Origin: Membranipora membranacea
Lineage: Eukaryota; Bryozoa; Gymnolaemata; Cheilostomatida; Membraniporidae
Reading direction: 5' to 3'
Assembly: GCA_914767715.1 (NCBI GenBank)
Contig: OU612067.1
Span: 4,838,001-4,902,000 of the forward strand
DNA length: 64,000 nucleotides
Shown in pieces: positions 10,733 through 41,645 of this stretch. A program made the translations under genes and the position numbers. The notes under the pieces are model-generated. The model was given only the letters and a program-made list of their open reading frames with translations, ran no database searches and was not told the origin of the DNA. How positions within the stretch are numbered: position 1 is the stretch's first letter; each line of letters opens with the position of its first letter.

Positions 10733-13700
10733 CTACCAGCCCGCAGCAGCATATCGGCTTTTTTTAGGGTCATTGCTAGTTTTAGGTTTGACTACTTTTT
10801 GATCTGATAGAGCTTGCTGAGGTGATCTCTCCATAGCTGAACGAGTGACAGAGCGATTTCTATCAGATTGCATACTCTCTGTATCACTATAACCTGTCAT
10901 AGATCCTCCATGTGACATCTGAATAAATAAAATAAAGAATACATACAAATTATGAATAGAATAAAAGAAACCTTCAATTTTAAATTGATAGATGAATGAA
11001 GAAAGGTATTAGACAACCCCAAATATGACATTCATGATAAGGGCTTATTTAGAATTCCCCTGTTACTCCTTGTTTAGAATCCTGCATTAGCATTCAGCAA
11101 ACATGTAAATTTGATTATAATATACACACACAGGAATCAATGGGTTATTGGTTCAGTAGAATAGGGATGAATCAGGCTGTGATAGCCTTCCCCTTTTCCC
11201 TTGCTTTGTAACTCAGCATTGTACATGATACATTGATTGCGTGACCAAAGCTGGGATTGATCTTTTTATGACAGTAGGTGGCCCTTATATATGGAAATTA
11301 TTCATCAATTCTTAAAACCAACGAACCATAAATGACAAGTCAATATATTGCTTGTCAGACAAAATCGACGCCCAGACAGAAATAGTATTTTTATCTTGTC
11401 ACTCAACATTCCTGTGGTCGATGCCTTAATAAAAATTGGGAAACCGATGCTTAATTTGACCACCAAGCATCCCTAAACTCAGTTCAAGATCATACTATAC
11501 ACTCACAGAGTAAGGATATCCTTACTCTGTGATACACTGTAGGTCGAGATCCAACTTTTTAATAATCTGCTGTGACTGCAGACTGATATGTAATCACAGA
11601 GTAAGGATATATATATCCTTACTCTGTGATGTAATTAAGAACACAACTGTGTGTATGGGATGAGTCACACTAAGGAGTCTGTCTGTCTCATAGATAAGAA
11701 CGAGGTGCAATAATTGTTCGAGTGATTTTATCAAGGCATTATTATTAGCTTTGACAAGCTGAGATAAATATCTCCCATATGTGAATGCAGCTGCATATCG
11801 TGACCTGGTTTGCCATGTGGTAAAAACTGTCACAGCGAGACATTACTAAGAACTAAATAACTTCAGAACTGAACTATACACTAGACTACCAGAATAAAAC
11901 AGAAAATAGTCCTGTTTTGCCAGCAGGCAGCAGAAATATGTAACTAAAAAGTAATAAACAAAAACACTCTATCCTACTAAAAATCTTATTAGCTCAAAAC
12001 ATATTTTGTAAACTTACCCTTGATTGGGGTACATATAGATGCCCGCCCGCAGTAGGAGGCTGGTATGGAGATTGAAGGCTAGTTCTATGGCTAGCTGATT
12101 GAGGAGATACCTCTATAGCACCAGGTCTCTGTACAGCAGATTTAGGGACATATCCCTGTCCGGGTTTGTAATCATACTGGAATGATTGCGGCCTTGATGT
12201 TCTCGCTGATGATGTATATGATGCTGTAATGGGAGAATAAATAACTTGATTTTGATCTGGTTAATTGCTCATTATTTCCTACACAACCGGCAATCACAAC
12301 CATTGTATATTTGAATGATAAAAGAGATATTGAGTCCGGTCATGCTAGATCGTTTCTTGAGAAAAAAACCAGATTCCTTTTTCATCACAATACTCAGTAA
12401 CTCAAGATCATAAAAGTCTAAAGTAGATGATAGCAGTTGATCTATACGAATACTTGGGTGCTGGTGGTACTTATTGGTACCTATTTTTACTTACGCGCAT
12501 AAGTAGATCGCTCATCAGATTGTGGTACGCTGTGGTGAGGTAAGTCAGTGTAAGTTGGAGGTCCCTCGTTGTATCTCGCCTCATCATGTGACGGAGTGAC
12601 AGACTGATCCCGAGATGGAGTCTGGGACATTGAGCGACGAGGAGCCGGGACAGGACGATCCTCTGCAGACTTATCGTCGTCTGGGGTGTCCTGATAGTGT
12701 AAACTGTCAACAGAAAATTTGTGCTTCATATATAAAAAATATCACACAGTACTGACCATGTGAAATTAAATTTAGAAATCAGATTAGACTAGATTGGAAG
12801 CCTTACTTTTGACAGCTGCAGGCAAATCTAAATTAATGGTAGGATATGCGCTCAACTACCTAATTAGAAAATTAAGCAATATCGTTACCACAGTGCTGAA
12901 TAACATTGAATATGGTTATATGTACTATAGAGTTCAGATATGGTTATATGTACTATAGAGTTCAGATATGGTTATATGTACTATAGAGTTCAGATATGGT
13001 TATATGTACTATAGAGTTCAGATATGGTTATATGTACTATAGAGTTCAGATATTTATATTTGTCAGATGCATATATAATGGGCTAGACCTCACTGCATAT
13101 TACACAGAGATCTTGTGGGTGGATTAAAATTGCAACTACTTGGATCCTTGGTCAATAAAAGCAGAGAGATAATCATTCTCAAGCCAAAAAGATAATTTAA
13201 TGGTGAATTGATTATTTTGATGAAGTTAAAGATATCCTGGTTTGAGATGGGAGTGTTCTTTTTGCCCTCTTCTTGAATCTAATGACTGGCCAGTGAGATC
13301 TTCAGATCTCATTTCTGTACCTACATACATACATATTCATATTTCAGTAACAACAGTCTGCATACAGAGTTATCCTCTCTGTGGAAAATGCCTTTATGCA
13401 TAGAAATATCATGCATCTCCAACATGTTGTTTTAGTATTTTATGAAAACAGGCGATCTATGATCTTTGGGAACAGCCTACTTCCTGAGACGTCTAATACA
13501 AATGTTATACAAGTCACAGCTTTTACTGCAATCGGTCAAGGCCTTTTAGCTAGCCATACCAGCCACAGATGAAAACACATTCTTAGTACCACATCCCTTA
13601 CAGTAGTCTACTTACCTAGCAATAGATTTCCTTCGAGCAGGTGTCGGAGGGTTCCTGGCGGCTCGATTCTCGATAACTTCAGAGTCGTCTTCACCATCAG

Positions 13701-15474
13701 GGTCCTTTCTTCTATCAGAGAGCCGATCCATCTCAGACATGGAGTGCCTCGAGCGTGAATCCTCACTATAATACGAGTCTTCTCGCTATTGTGAGTAAAT
13801 AAAACATTAATATAACTTACTCAGAGGAAATGAATGAGAAAAATAAAAGAGTTATGTTTCTGGTACTTAGTTGTGATTCTTAATCAGATAACAGTGAGGG
13901 ATGATTGATTTCAGCAACAAATATGGCATGAAAACATGTTTCACATGCTGAGGAATGAAACTAATACATATTTTTACAGCAGACTGTACCTCAGCATAGT
14001 GTGTGTTGAGCCCCTTTTTGAACAGAGACATGACTATTCCACAAAACAAAGAACATCCAAGCCCGCCGGATCCAAGAAGACACAGTCCAGCTCCAATAGT
14101 TAGGCCAAATCCTGGACCATAACTAAATGTGTGATACTCGCTATAGTAGAACTCGCTGGTGCTTCGCTGATAATTCACAACAAACATAATTGCCTCAACC
14201 AAATAAACCAAACCTACAAGAAATAAAGATATTCTAAGCTCATGGATGAGGTGATTAATTAGTTAGCTAGTCATGTTGTAGCTTGTTGACGTAGAACGTA
14301 TGGATGAATTATGTGATATTACTTGTACATCAAAGCAAGGAGTTAAACTACTTGATCTAAGTACCGATGGCATTTATGCAATGAATTTTAGAAGTTAACT
14401 GAGATTGTGATGGAACAGACATATTATACAGGCACACTACAGAGGGGGCAACCAAGCTTCACAGTAATAGAAATTGTAAAGATCTTATATTATCAGTGAA
14501 TCACATAACAAAACGGTGGAGTTTTTTAACTAAGAATATAGAGATTGAGCTCACCAATAACAACGGTAAGAATGAACCACAGGGCAAGTCCGCATTTGGT
14601 TACAAGCAAACATGGAGATTGCCGTCTACCCTTCTTTTTCACCTTCGCAGACATAAAATATATAGCAACAAATCCACCGATCAGAAGCAGGTTGAATACC
14701 ATCATGATCACACAAGCTAGATGCATGTCCTGTACAATCTGGAACCATCCTGAAAAATAAATTAGTAGTTTACACAATGTTCTAACACCACACAAAGTGG
14801 TTGGCCGATCACATATGGAGAGCATACCGGTATCCGTCCACAACTTGTTCAAATTTTAGACATAAAACCTCCGCTGTGGGTATGAAGGCTTAAACTCAGT
14901 GAAATCTACATGATCAATCAGTCAGCACATGGTTGAGGATTTTTCCATTATATTGGCTAACGAGAACTACAAGACAACATGTCAGCACAGATGTTACATC
15001 ACAGTGCTGGAACATCATACCTTCAACAGAATGTGCTGTAAGACTACTCATTAGTTTAGAGTTACATGGTTACATATATTGAATGTATGTGGACCCATTG
15101 GCCCTGGGTTGGCTGAGATAGGGTACTTTTGTCATGATTGAACTAGCTATGAATGAGAATGAAATGTAATGATAGATTAGCTACTTACTTGGGCTCCACA
15201 CATCTCTGTCTACATTCTCAAACCTTGCACTGTTCCTTTGATTATCATAACATGAGTCAAACACTTCTCTGCTCTTGTCAATTCCGAGAGCAAATATGAA
15301 ATTTGTGAAACAAGCCTGCTTCAATCCAACACTGTCAATTTGCGTTTTTCCATCAGTATATTGGTCTTGTGGGACCAACCATGGTGTGAAGTATCCACAT
15401 ATAGCAAATATGAAAGCAAGGACAAAGAAAAAACTGGAGGAAGAGAAGAGCACAGTGCCAAGAAACCCACTCAT
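10733..15474 (-). CDS. Four-transmembrane claudin/PMP22-like protein with a long cytoplasmic tail
   Basis: Exons (-): 15,474-15,189, 14,749-14,555, 14,213-13,990, 13,785-13,616, 12,703-12,495, 12,223-12,018, 10,918-10,733; 491 residues. The first shown exon has an acceptor just upstream (exon edge 15,509), so the start MSGFLG follows a further 5' exon. There are four hydrophobic segments, near residues 8-30, 107-130, 143-170 and 200-225. The first extracellular loop has Trp (residues 36-40 region), then GLKQAC and a later Cys, like the W-GL-C-C pattern of claudin/PMP22/CACNG proteins. The tail from about 235 is rich in Ser, Arg and Pro with PAPRRS and NPPTPARRKS, possible SH3-ligand or kinase sites. 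Likely role: junction or membrane scaffold. The exact subfamily is uncertain. Confidence 0.85.
11503..11532. mobile_element. 30-bp perfect palindrome with 5-bp target duplication
   Basis: Two 15-base arms (TCACAGAGTAAGGAT and its complement) form a perfect palindrome. TACAC stands directly on both sides (11,498-11,502 and 11,533-11,537). The matching place in copy 1 (about 5,107-5,120) lacks the palindrome. Removing the palindrome and one TACAC leaves five extra bases relative to copy 1, perhaps a footprint of an earlier event. It lies in the last intron of the claudin-like gene. Confidence 0.75.
11594..11629. mobile_element. 36-bp perfect palindrome with 5-bp target duplication
   Basis: The arms are TCACAGAGTAAGGATATA and its exact complement. 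TGTAA flanks both sides (11,589-11,593 and 11,630-11,634). Copy 1 of the segmental duplication has the empty site at about 5,162-5,181. Removing the palindrome and one TGTAA restores a same-length alignment. This is direct evidence that the sequence was inserted after the duplication, or lost cleanly from one copy. Confidence 0.85.
12905..13051. repeat. 28-bp tandem repeat, about five copies
   Basis: The unit, close to atatggttatatgtacta followed by tagagttcag, repeats head to tail with almost no divergence. It lies in the intron of the claudin-like gene between the exons at 12,703 and 13,616. There are no unique spacers, so it is a minisatellite and not a CRISPR array. Confidence 0.95.
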
Positions 15475-15509
15475 AATGATCGTTGTTGTGCTGACATTTT
15501 CAGCTAGTT

Positions 15510-17222
15510 CTGAGAAAAATTATTGTATATAGGTGTTGCCATACAACTGTCACACAGGAAGTGATCACCAGTATGACAAAAATTTCTGATTAATCAACTT
15601 GGTCATGTCATTACAAAATATTTTTGGCAGTTATTTCAGTCAGAAAAAAACACTGAAACACTTTTTATCTAATTCTGATTAATTCATGCATTGTTTAATT
15701 TTCTTGATAGGTTAAGGGCAAAGCAGGCAGGAGTGACAACTCCAAACTGATACCACTGCCAATCAATTCTGAAAAATACTCCACTCCATGGCAGAATATC
15801 ACTCAGTTAAGGTGTTGTTGCTCAAAACTGTTGTCCGAGCTGTCATATTTGAATGTCCTGTTTCAACTATAATAATAGAAAGTCAGCACTCATTCATCAT
15901 CACAGTTTAACATAAGCAGCTGTTGCCAATAGTTAGCAAATGTACACAGACCTCCATCAGTAGCGATCGAGTTTTGCCAGTTCAACACAAGAACCGAGAC
16001 CGAATAGCTCCTGTCATAGACCGTATAATTGAGCACACCCAATCAATTAAAAAAGAAAAATTGTTTTGAACACTTTTATTTCCAGTCCATTTCATTCCAG
16101 TAGCGGAATGTTTTCATAACTAATCAGTAACGGTGTTAAATGCATTGCGACTTTTTTGAAGGATACCAATCCTACTCTACAACAATCAATACCATGAGAT
16201 GCTATCAATCAACTATACCAGGTACAGCTTCAGTGATGATAGACAACCCGATTACCTGGAGTGCAACGTAGTCTTTTTTTGAGAATCACATTATTATTCC
16301 ATTTTTAAAACATGTTTTCCTAGAAGTACAATTGGGTAAAAATTCATGAAAAGAAAGTGATATACAATTAGACAACAATGAAAATACAGAGCTATGTACA
16401 GACTAGTTTTAGAAAAAAAGTCAAGTTACATTGTACTGGTTATCCAAGTCGTGTAAATTGACAAAATCAACCAGAGGCTGAAGCACATTACCAGTAAAAT
16501 AAGTTATATCATACTGCTGCTGCAATACAGACTTGCCGATATTCAATTACAACAACAAAGATAGTCCTTTACCAAAGAGAGAAATGCGACTGGAGGCGTT
16601 GGTTGTCAAGATTGAAAAGACTATAACAATGATATTATAATACAAAGAAGCACTTAAAAATGATTATTACTAAAAAAATGAGTGATGACTAAAATGATAA
16701 CGAGTTGTCAGTGTCCCTTCAGACTCGATGTAGTCAAGAGTTACACATAAAACGAGGTATATATACAGAATATCTCTCCAAGTTAACTGCACTTAGCTTT
16801 ACTAGTCCACAGACCAGCGCATAATACAACAGTAATAGTGTTTATATCACGATGAGTTGCTGGTGCTTAGGTTATGAGAGTTTGTCTTTACTGTTGATAT
16901 TTACTGATCCAGGCGTTGTAAGCGGAAAAGTAATCAGCCTGTGTTCTAATAATATGCGCCGCCGGCCATGTTCTACAATGAAACCATATAACTCAATATA
17001 ATGACACCAGTACAGTTCCCATAGGGACTTTAAGTGGACAACTCCCGAGTAATAAATAGGGAACCTATTTGACTGTCTTATAACAGCGCATGAACAGAAT
17101 TGAGGGTAGATACTATGATGAGCGTCATCTGGATAGAGAGAGAGAGAGAGGGCAGTAACAGAAACAAGTACAGAAGAGAACATTATAAACTAGAGCAGAG
17201 CGGGGATGGAACCAGGCTCACA
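15510..17222. other. Intergenic: upstream of the claudin-like gene, downstream of HMGB
   Basis: I see no conserved coding segment here. The part next to 15,509 must hold the missing 5' exon or exons of the claudin-like gene, which I could not place. The part from about 16,900 to 17,222 is probably HMGB 3' untranslated sequence and has a short (ga)n run near 17,137-17,150. Confidence 0.5.
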
Positions 17223-19005
17223 TTACATCATTGACTGATACGCCATGGCAGCAGCAGACTGCACATCAGCTAAGTTAGCAGCCACTAGGGAGTCATTGGA
17301 GGAGGACGCAGCTGGCTCAGCCTGTGGTGGCTGCTGTACACGCTGCTTTAGAAAATCAACTCCCTTGTCCTAACAATATCAAGAGTTGTTATAACATATG
17401 TCAGTGAATGTCACATACATACGTAACTAGAAAAACCAACAGACAAGATGTAAGCAGATTTACCAGTAATAAACAAAGGATCAGCTTACTAGAGATATAG
17501 GTTTAAATAACTCACAACGTACCATGCTATTAAGCAGAGCATTGTACTTTTCTTTCTCCGCCTCATATTTCTGATTGTACGGTATCTTCTGGTCATCAGT
17601 TAGTCGGCTCCAGGCTGACGCACCTTGACTGATTATCTCTTTGTGGTTCAGTTTGTCCCTGTTTGCCTCACGGAAAGCTTCCAAGAAATGTAAATATGCT
17701 GACTTGGGTCTCTTTGGAGCGTCTGGGTTCTTCTGCAAATATATCCAATTCATTGACAATGAAAATATAACATTTACTTCTATTTATACTTGCTTGTATG
17801 CGATATTTTCTTAATTTGCCACTCCCAAATTGAACCGATGATGTTTATGTAAATTTTATTGCCACAGCAGAAGTAAACTTTGTAATATATAAGATGTTTA
17901 TGTGTACACTTACTCTCTTTCGGCTGCCCTTACTGCTGTAGCCTGGTGCTGGTACATACATAGACATCTGCTGTTCATACCTCTGTTTATCTTGTTGTGC
18001 CCGTGCATCATATGGTGCTTTCTCAGTATCACCCATGGCTTTCCACTTAACCGATGCCATCTTTGTGAATTCTGTGACCTATAAAATTGTTTTGAATGTG
18101 ATTACATGATCAACTCTGATTTATTCTTCGTCAACAAAAAACTTGAAGCAGAATTAATATAAAAACGTTCCTTTGTTACTGCTCTGCCAAACCAATAACA
18201 TTTGAATTTGATTGTTCTTAGACTTATTATCAAGAGATGCTTACATTAGATGTGTTTGCTTCACCAGTCATTTTACAATGGTTTCTGTAATCACCCATGA
18301 ATATGAAGTAGGCAGACATGGCCTTCTTGGGGCGGTTGGGGTCTCTATCTCCTTTAACTGAAACAGAAAATATCATAGATGCATAAAAATTATCTGAGTC
18401 TAGTCTCAGTTTGCCTCGCTTTACTCCCACTTCACCGCAAAAATATCAATCTCAAGATCATATTGAAATTTAATTTTTTTGAAAATATGATTATTATCCT
18501 ATCTAGGTCAGCAACAGTGTATGAGAAGATGCCATATTTCCCCATCATCTTCACTTACAGCTCTCTCATTATTTTTAATTATTACTCATATATAGTAATG
18601 GAGACAATGAAAAACAACTAACATCATGATGATATATAAACATATAGCTCTCTAATCACCATTACCTCACTGCACATTCCAACTGGCAACCAAAAATGTC
18701 AATGATTTTATCAAAAACATTGAACAGCACACAACAAGCCTTTTCTTGGTGGTAGATTTACTTACATCATACACATAATTATTATTTTTCAACACTCTCT
18801 TCATCCATTCCTCTTAATTTGTGTTAGCTTATACCTCCCATCTTGAGGTATTGAAAGGAATTCACACAGCATTTCTTTGTGACAGGTTTCATGAGTTAAA
18901 TCAGTCATTTCAATGTGCAAAGAAGGTCAATTCAAAATTTCCCATACTAACATGGTTGAAACTATAACACACATTACATTGTATACCAATATTATTCTCA
19001 CCCAT
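17223..19005 (-). CDS. HMGB-like protein with two HMG boxes and no acidic tail
   Basis: Exons (-): 19,005-19,002 (ATGG only), 18,357-18,245, 18,078-17,914, 17,732-17,523, 17,369-17,223; 212 residues. The tiny first exon is inferred because ATG G joins in phase to give MVKGDRDPNRPKKAMSAY, the classic HMGB start, and is followed by a good donor (gtgaga). Box A covers about residues 7-77 (ends in KRYEQQM). Box B covers about 95-164 (KNPDAPKRPKSAYLHF). HMGB proteins bend DNA and help assemble chromatin and transcription complexes in the nucleus. The usual Asp/Glu C-terminal tail is missing. In its place is a Gln/Pro/Ala/Ser stretch ending YQSMM. The gene is head to head with CLPX, about 0.9 kb apart. 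Confidence 0.93.
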
Positions 19006-19896
19006 TGTTCTATATAAGTTGGTTCTGTGATGAGCACGTTGATTTATCGATGGAGATGACTAAAGCGAAAGCTACAGTGGTATATTGTAAGTCAACTAAT
19101 GTAAAAGACGTTTGACCGCCTCTTCAGATTCGGTGACTGACCCGGATGATGTGACGTAGGAGCCAATCTCCTTTTTGTTATAATTAATTTTAAGAAAATA
19201 TTTGATGATAATGATGACATGTAACTGATGTCCATACAGTGAAATAACATTAAAAATTATCACTTAATTTATTTCTTTGATATTTTCATACTCATCATGT
19301 GTTTAAGAAACTATATTTTGGTTTACAGACAGGAAACACTTCTTCAAAACATAAACAAAAATCCCCAAAGATCATTTTGTGTGTGATCCCTGCAAGCAAG
19401 TTAGGCCAGTGGTTTTTATTGAGGTATATTCTTCGAGGTAGGTGGCTACATCTCCAACCATTGTAATGAAGTAGAGATCCTATGTATGTACAGAATGCAT
19501 GGGGTTTTGGTTAGTGTGAAATATATATTCACCATTTGTGACAAGCCAGAATGTCTCTCACCAATGAACTCACAATATTATGCTGTGACTTATAAATATT
19601 ACTTGCTATAATTAATAGTTGCATAAGTATGTATAGCTACAACTACACATACTTTTTTTGCATTTTACTTCTTAAAATGATATGGCTAGCTTACATCATA
19701 CATGGTCAGGGTGGGATAAAGTGTCCAACTGACTCATAATTAGTATAATAATGGGAATGAATATGTGAAGGAAGCCATGGACATGATCACAATTAATAAT
19801 GTGAGTTTCTGTCATCTTTGCAAGAATGATATTTAAATTCATATGATTTCATCTGGTTACATCATTCACTTCTTTGACTTGAATTATTGTAGCAAT

Positions 19897-29133
<9,237 letters not shown>

Positions 29134-30423
29134 CTAATCCGCCTTGACTATGTATGACATTTCGAATTGAAAAAAGAAAGATATGCAAAACTCAGCTTCT
29201 ATACAGCAATATTTTTTTAAGGCGTGCGCTATTGCATTGACATATATATGTATTTTGTGGCCCTGCTGATGTTATATAAGTGATTGTCTGAGCCCCCCCC
29301 CCCCCCAAGACCCTTACCCGATGGCCTCCTGGCCATAGAAGTGACTGCTTTCTGGGTATTTATTTTATTATCACTCATGACATATGTATGTGCAGTCTTT
29401 TATTTGTCTTGGCAAAGCTGAAATTCCATTCAAAATGTGACTATTTGCTGCTTTGTTTGTAGTTTAAGCTACGTTTCAGCCATCAGTTAATGTATCCAGT
29501 TTTAACTTTGCCAGTATTAAACACACCATTGAAGCTTTAACCACTGCTTTTATACACCAAGCTAATAATCCAGTATATGCACCATGCTAATTAATATTCT
29601 ATGTCTAAAGCCAAGTTTAATATTTTTCGAGCTTTCTTTGCCATTTACTTGTATTTTAACTTAAGTTTGCATCTCTAAAGAATAACTTATATTTTGTTTT
29701 AAGAAAGAGATTGAAATATTATTTATTTTTGATGTTTTTCAGAAATTTAATAAATCCAAGGGACATAAGACGAATTGTTTTCTGTTGTTGATTTATTGTC
29801 GTCAAGTCTAAAATATCACAAAATTTGTTGAGAAGTTGATGAATAATGACAACACAAACGCGTTTACTTCTTTCTGAACTGAAAAATAAAAATTATGGTT
29901 GCATGGTGACTATTCTGGAATTAGTCTTACTGTAATAGGATGTACAACAGCTTTCTCACGGGTCTCCGGACAGATTGTAGAAATAAAGCAACAGGTATAA
30001 GGGAGGGAGGTATGCACTTGTTGCATGCAAGAGTATACTTTTTGTCATAGGCCGTGTAGGAGGGAAGCATTCTTTAGTTTAGCGACTGGCTACAGCTTGC
30101 CACCAACTATAGCCTCAATATTAATTCAATACAATACATTGAAAACAATCGATTCTAAAGCATATCAGCAGGTCCAATACCTCTGAACATTGGCTAACCA
30201 ATTGCGTCCAAATAGATGTTGTGGTAGGGAACGCAGGGTTAAACCAGCCCACAAATTAGCATATCAATTGTAAAAATGTGCTCTGTAGATTTACAAATAA
30301 AAGATGGTTTCTAAAAAAACTGAAAAAAAAAAATATCAGCCCAAGTCCCCGATTGCTAAATGGTATTTGACCTAATTATCAGCAGGGGCCGTCGGACAGG
30401 GTGCAAAGTCTGGGGGGCTCAGA
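29134..30423. other. CLPX 3' untranslated region and spacer
   Basis: A canonical AATAAA occurs at 29,749-29,754, about 620 bases after the CLPX stop, and probably marks the polyadenylation site. A C tract lies at about 29,292-29,306. I see no gene in the rest. Confidence 0.55.
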
Positions 30424-31993
30424 CTACATCCTCCCTGGTCTCAACCTGAAAAGTGTTAGATACAATTCAGAGTTGTCTCCCTCCTGCAATAAAGAGGCGG
30501 AGTCTATTTTATGTAATAGATAATTCCAGCATTTTGATTGGATGATTAATTAAAAGGTAAACAAGGGGGTGGTATCTTATTTCTTAGCCTATGATTACAA
30601 AATTATTCCTCCAAATCAAATTTTGATAAAGTAATTATTGGACAGAAAAGCCAATAACCACAGGCTTCACAAGACAAGCAGCTTCATTGGTGATTGCAAG
30701 ACAAACCAGGAGAAGGAAAATTTCTAGGTAAGTCTGGGCTCAATTAAATTTTCTCTGGTTTTCTACTGGCCACTACCGAAAGCTATGCTCTAGTTGCAAA
30801 CAAACACATCTGACCATGATGTGGATTCTCCCAATCAGTTATCATAAAAAAAACTTTATTAACATAATTTTGTCACAAAACTGTACAGACAGTACATCAA
30901 TGAACTAAAGGTTTAGTTCATTGAGTACATCTCTTAAACATTCTTGATTTCCAGTCTCTATTATTATTGATTGAGTGATGGTTGATTGATCTGTCACTGT
31001 AGTCAAAAGTAGTACTAAAATGAACCACACCCTCACTGCTTTGTTGTTACCACTTAAGTGATTTTCATTGTATCAAGGAGTGATTGATCAAGGAGCTACT
31101 ATCATCTGGTCTACTGTTTAGTACAAATGATTGTATACTATGGTTTTTGAGGAGTAATATTTAGTTTGGACAAGTCACCCTGCTGTAGAGGCTGGTGCTG
31201 GAGACCATGTCGACTGAGGACTGTAGATGTGATGCTTAACTTACGGTGTTTGTCTGTTACTCAAACTCACTTCCAGCTTCTTAGTTTTAGTAGGCCTATG
31301 TAATGGGTTGCTAGGCTGAGGTTGACTTTGAAGCTTGGTCGTGTTGACAGCTCTATCCCTTTGACATCTGCAGTTGTGATAAGAAGGCGAACTTTGCTAG
31401 TGTCCATATTCAACCAAACATGAGCACTGGGGTTAGCAAGTTTGTACATTACACATTCTAAATCAGCTACTAATTGAGACTGTACCTAAGAAAAGTAACA
31501 AACTCGCCAGCCCCATGGGCCCATAATGGGTGGATATTCATAATATATATTTTTACCCTTGAGTGGTAAATCTAGGAATCTTTATCAGAATTGAAGGTTG
31601 TCACTACTGGGTACTGTCGCTGCATCAGGTCAGGTGACATGCTCCAGTCACAGACGGGGTGCTATTGTTTCTCAGTGCTTGTACAGAGACATTGCCTGTC
31701 AAATTTAACCACCGCTAACTAACATATCAATGCGTAGATAACCTAGACTCCATATAGCACAGAATACACAAAAATACAATAAAAAAATAAGGAGATCCTC
31801 ACAAAATACTGCATATCAAACTGTAATTGGACGGTGACACATGTAATGACCGTGTAAGCCTGATTCTGCTGTTTATTTTTTCAGTAATTTCTTGCTTGAA
31901 ATCTACTACCCAAACACATTTACATTCGCTTTTCACCACTTAAACTTCGCCATGGCCTAGTCCACATACTTGGATTGTCTTCATGGTTGCCAT
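30424..31993 (-). CDS. Putative small gene of unknown function (four short exons)
   Basis: Four candidate exons on the - strand join in phase: 31,993-31,970 (MATMKTIQ, donor gtatgt), 31,859-31,803, 31,485-31,271 and 30,445-30,424 (ending LRPGRM). They encode about 105 residues. The strongest is 31,485-31,271, a 71-codon open frame between a good acceptor (acttttcttag) and donor (gtgagt). No domain is recognised and no signal peptide is evident. If real, its start is 241 bases from the CHDH start on the other strand, suggesting a shared promoter. It could be a chance assembly. Confidence 0.3.
30897..30924. mobile_element. 28-bp palindrome with 5-bp target duplication
   Basis: The arms TCAATGAACTAAA and its complement meet around a central GG. 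GTACA flanks both sides exactly (30,892-30,896 and 30,925-30,929). It has the same TCA...TGA ends as the palindromes at 11,503, 11,594, 54,507 and 59,963, but a different inner sequence. Confidence 0.6.
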
Positions 31994-32234
31994 GCTGAGG
32001 CCTACTCTACATACTTGGATCGTCGTCATGTTTGTCATGCAGATTATGTCAAGTGCTGACAATATGTCCATCTATTGTTGGTACAAACTAAGTTCACAGT
32101 CATAAAGGTTACAAGGAAGTCAGGGTTCTGTTGCAACTGACAGCTGATAGATTTACTAGTAGGCCTAGGCCTATATCTACATTGCCGTTTATAATGACAC
32201 GTTGTATTTTCTTTTTGTTATACAGATTCATATT

Positions 32235-41645
<9,411 letters not shown>

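Larger units (their letters stand above)
6417..12015. repeat. Segmental duplication, copy 2
   Basis: Direct repeat of 1-5,545 in the same orientation. This copy joins directly to the rest of the claudin-like gene, so its terminal exon at 10,733-10,918 is the natural one. It carries two short palindromic insertions (11,503 and 11,594) that copy 1 lacks, and a 10-base duplication inside the intron of its + strand tRNA-Tyr. Its end falls at about the donor of the exon ending at 12,018. Confidence 0.95.

Noticed and set aside
12905-13051. Regular repeats that might look like a CRISPR array
   Set aside because: The units abut with no unique spacers, and the DNA is clearly eukaryotic.
16872-17183. 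103-codon - strand open frame downstream of HMGB
   Set aside because: It lies in probable HMGB 3' untranslated sequence and shows low-complexity, non-conserved residues.
29292-29306. Poly-C and poly-G tracts here and near 2,219, 40,163 and 60,073
   Set aside because: These are simple homopolymer runs with no sign of function, and their lengths may be sequencing artefacts.
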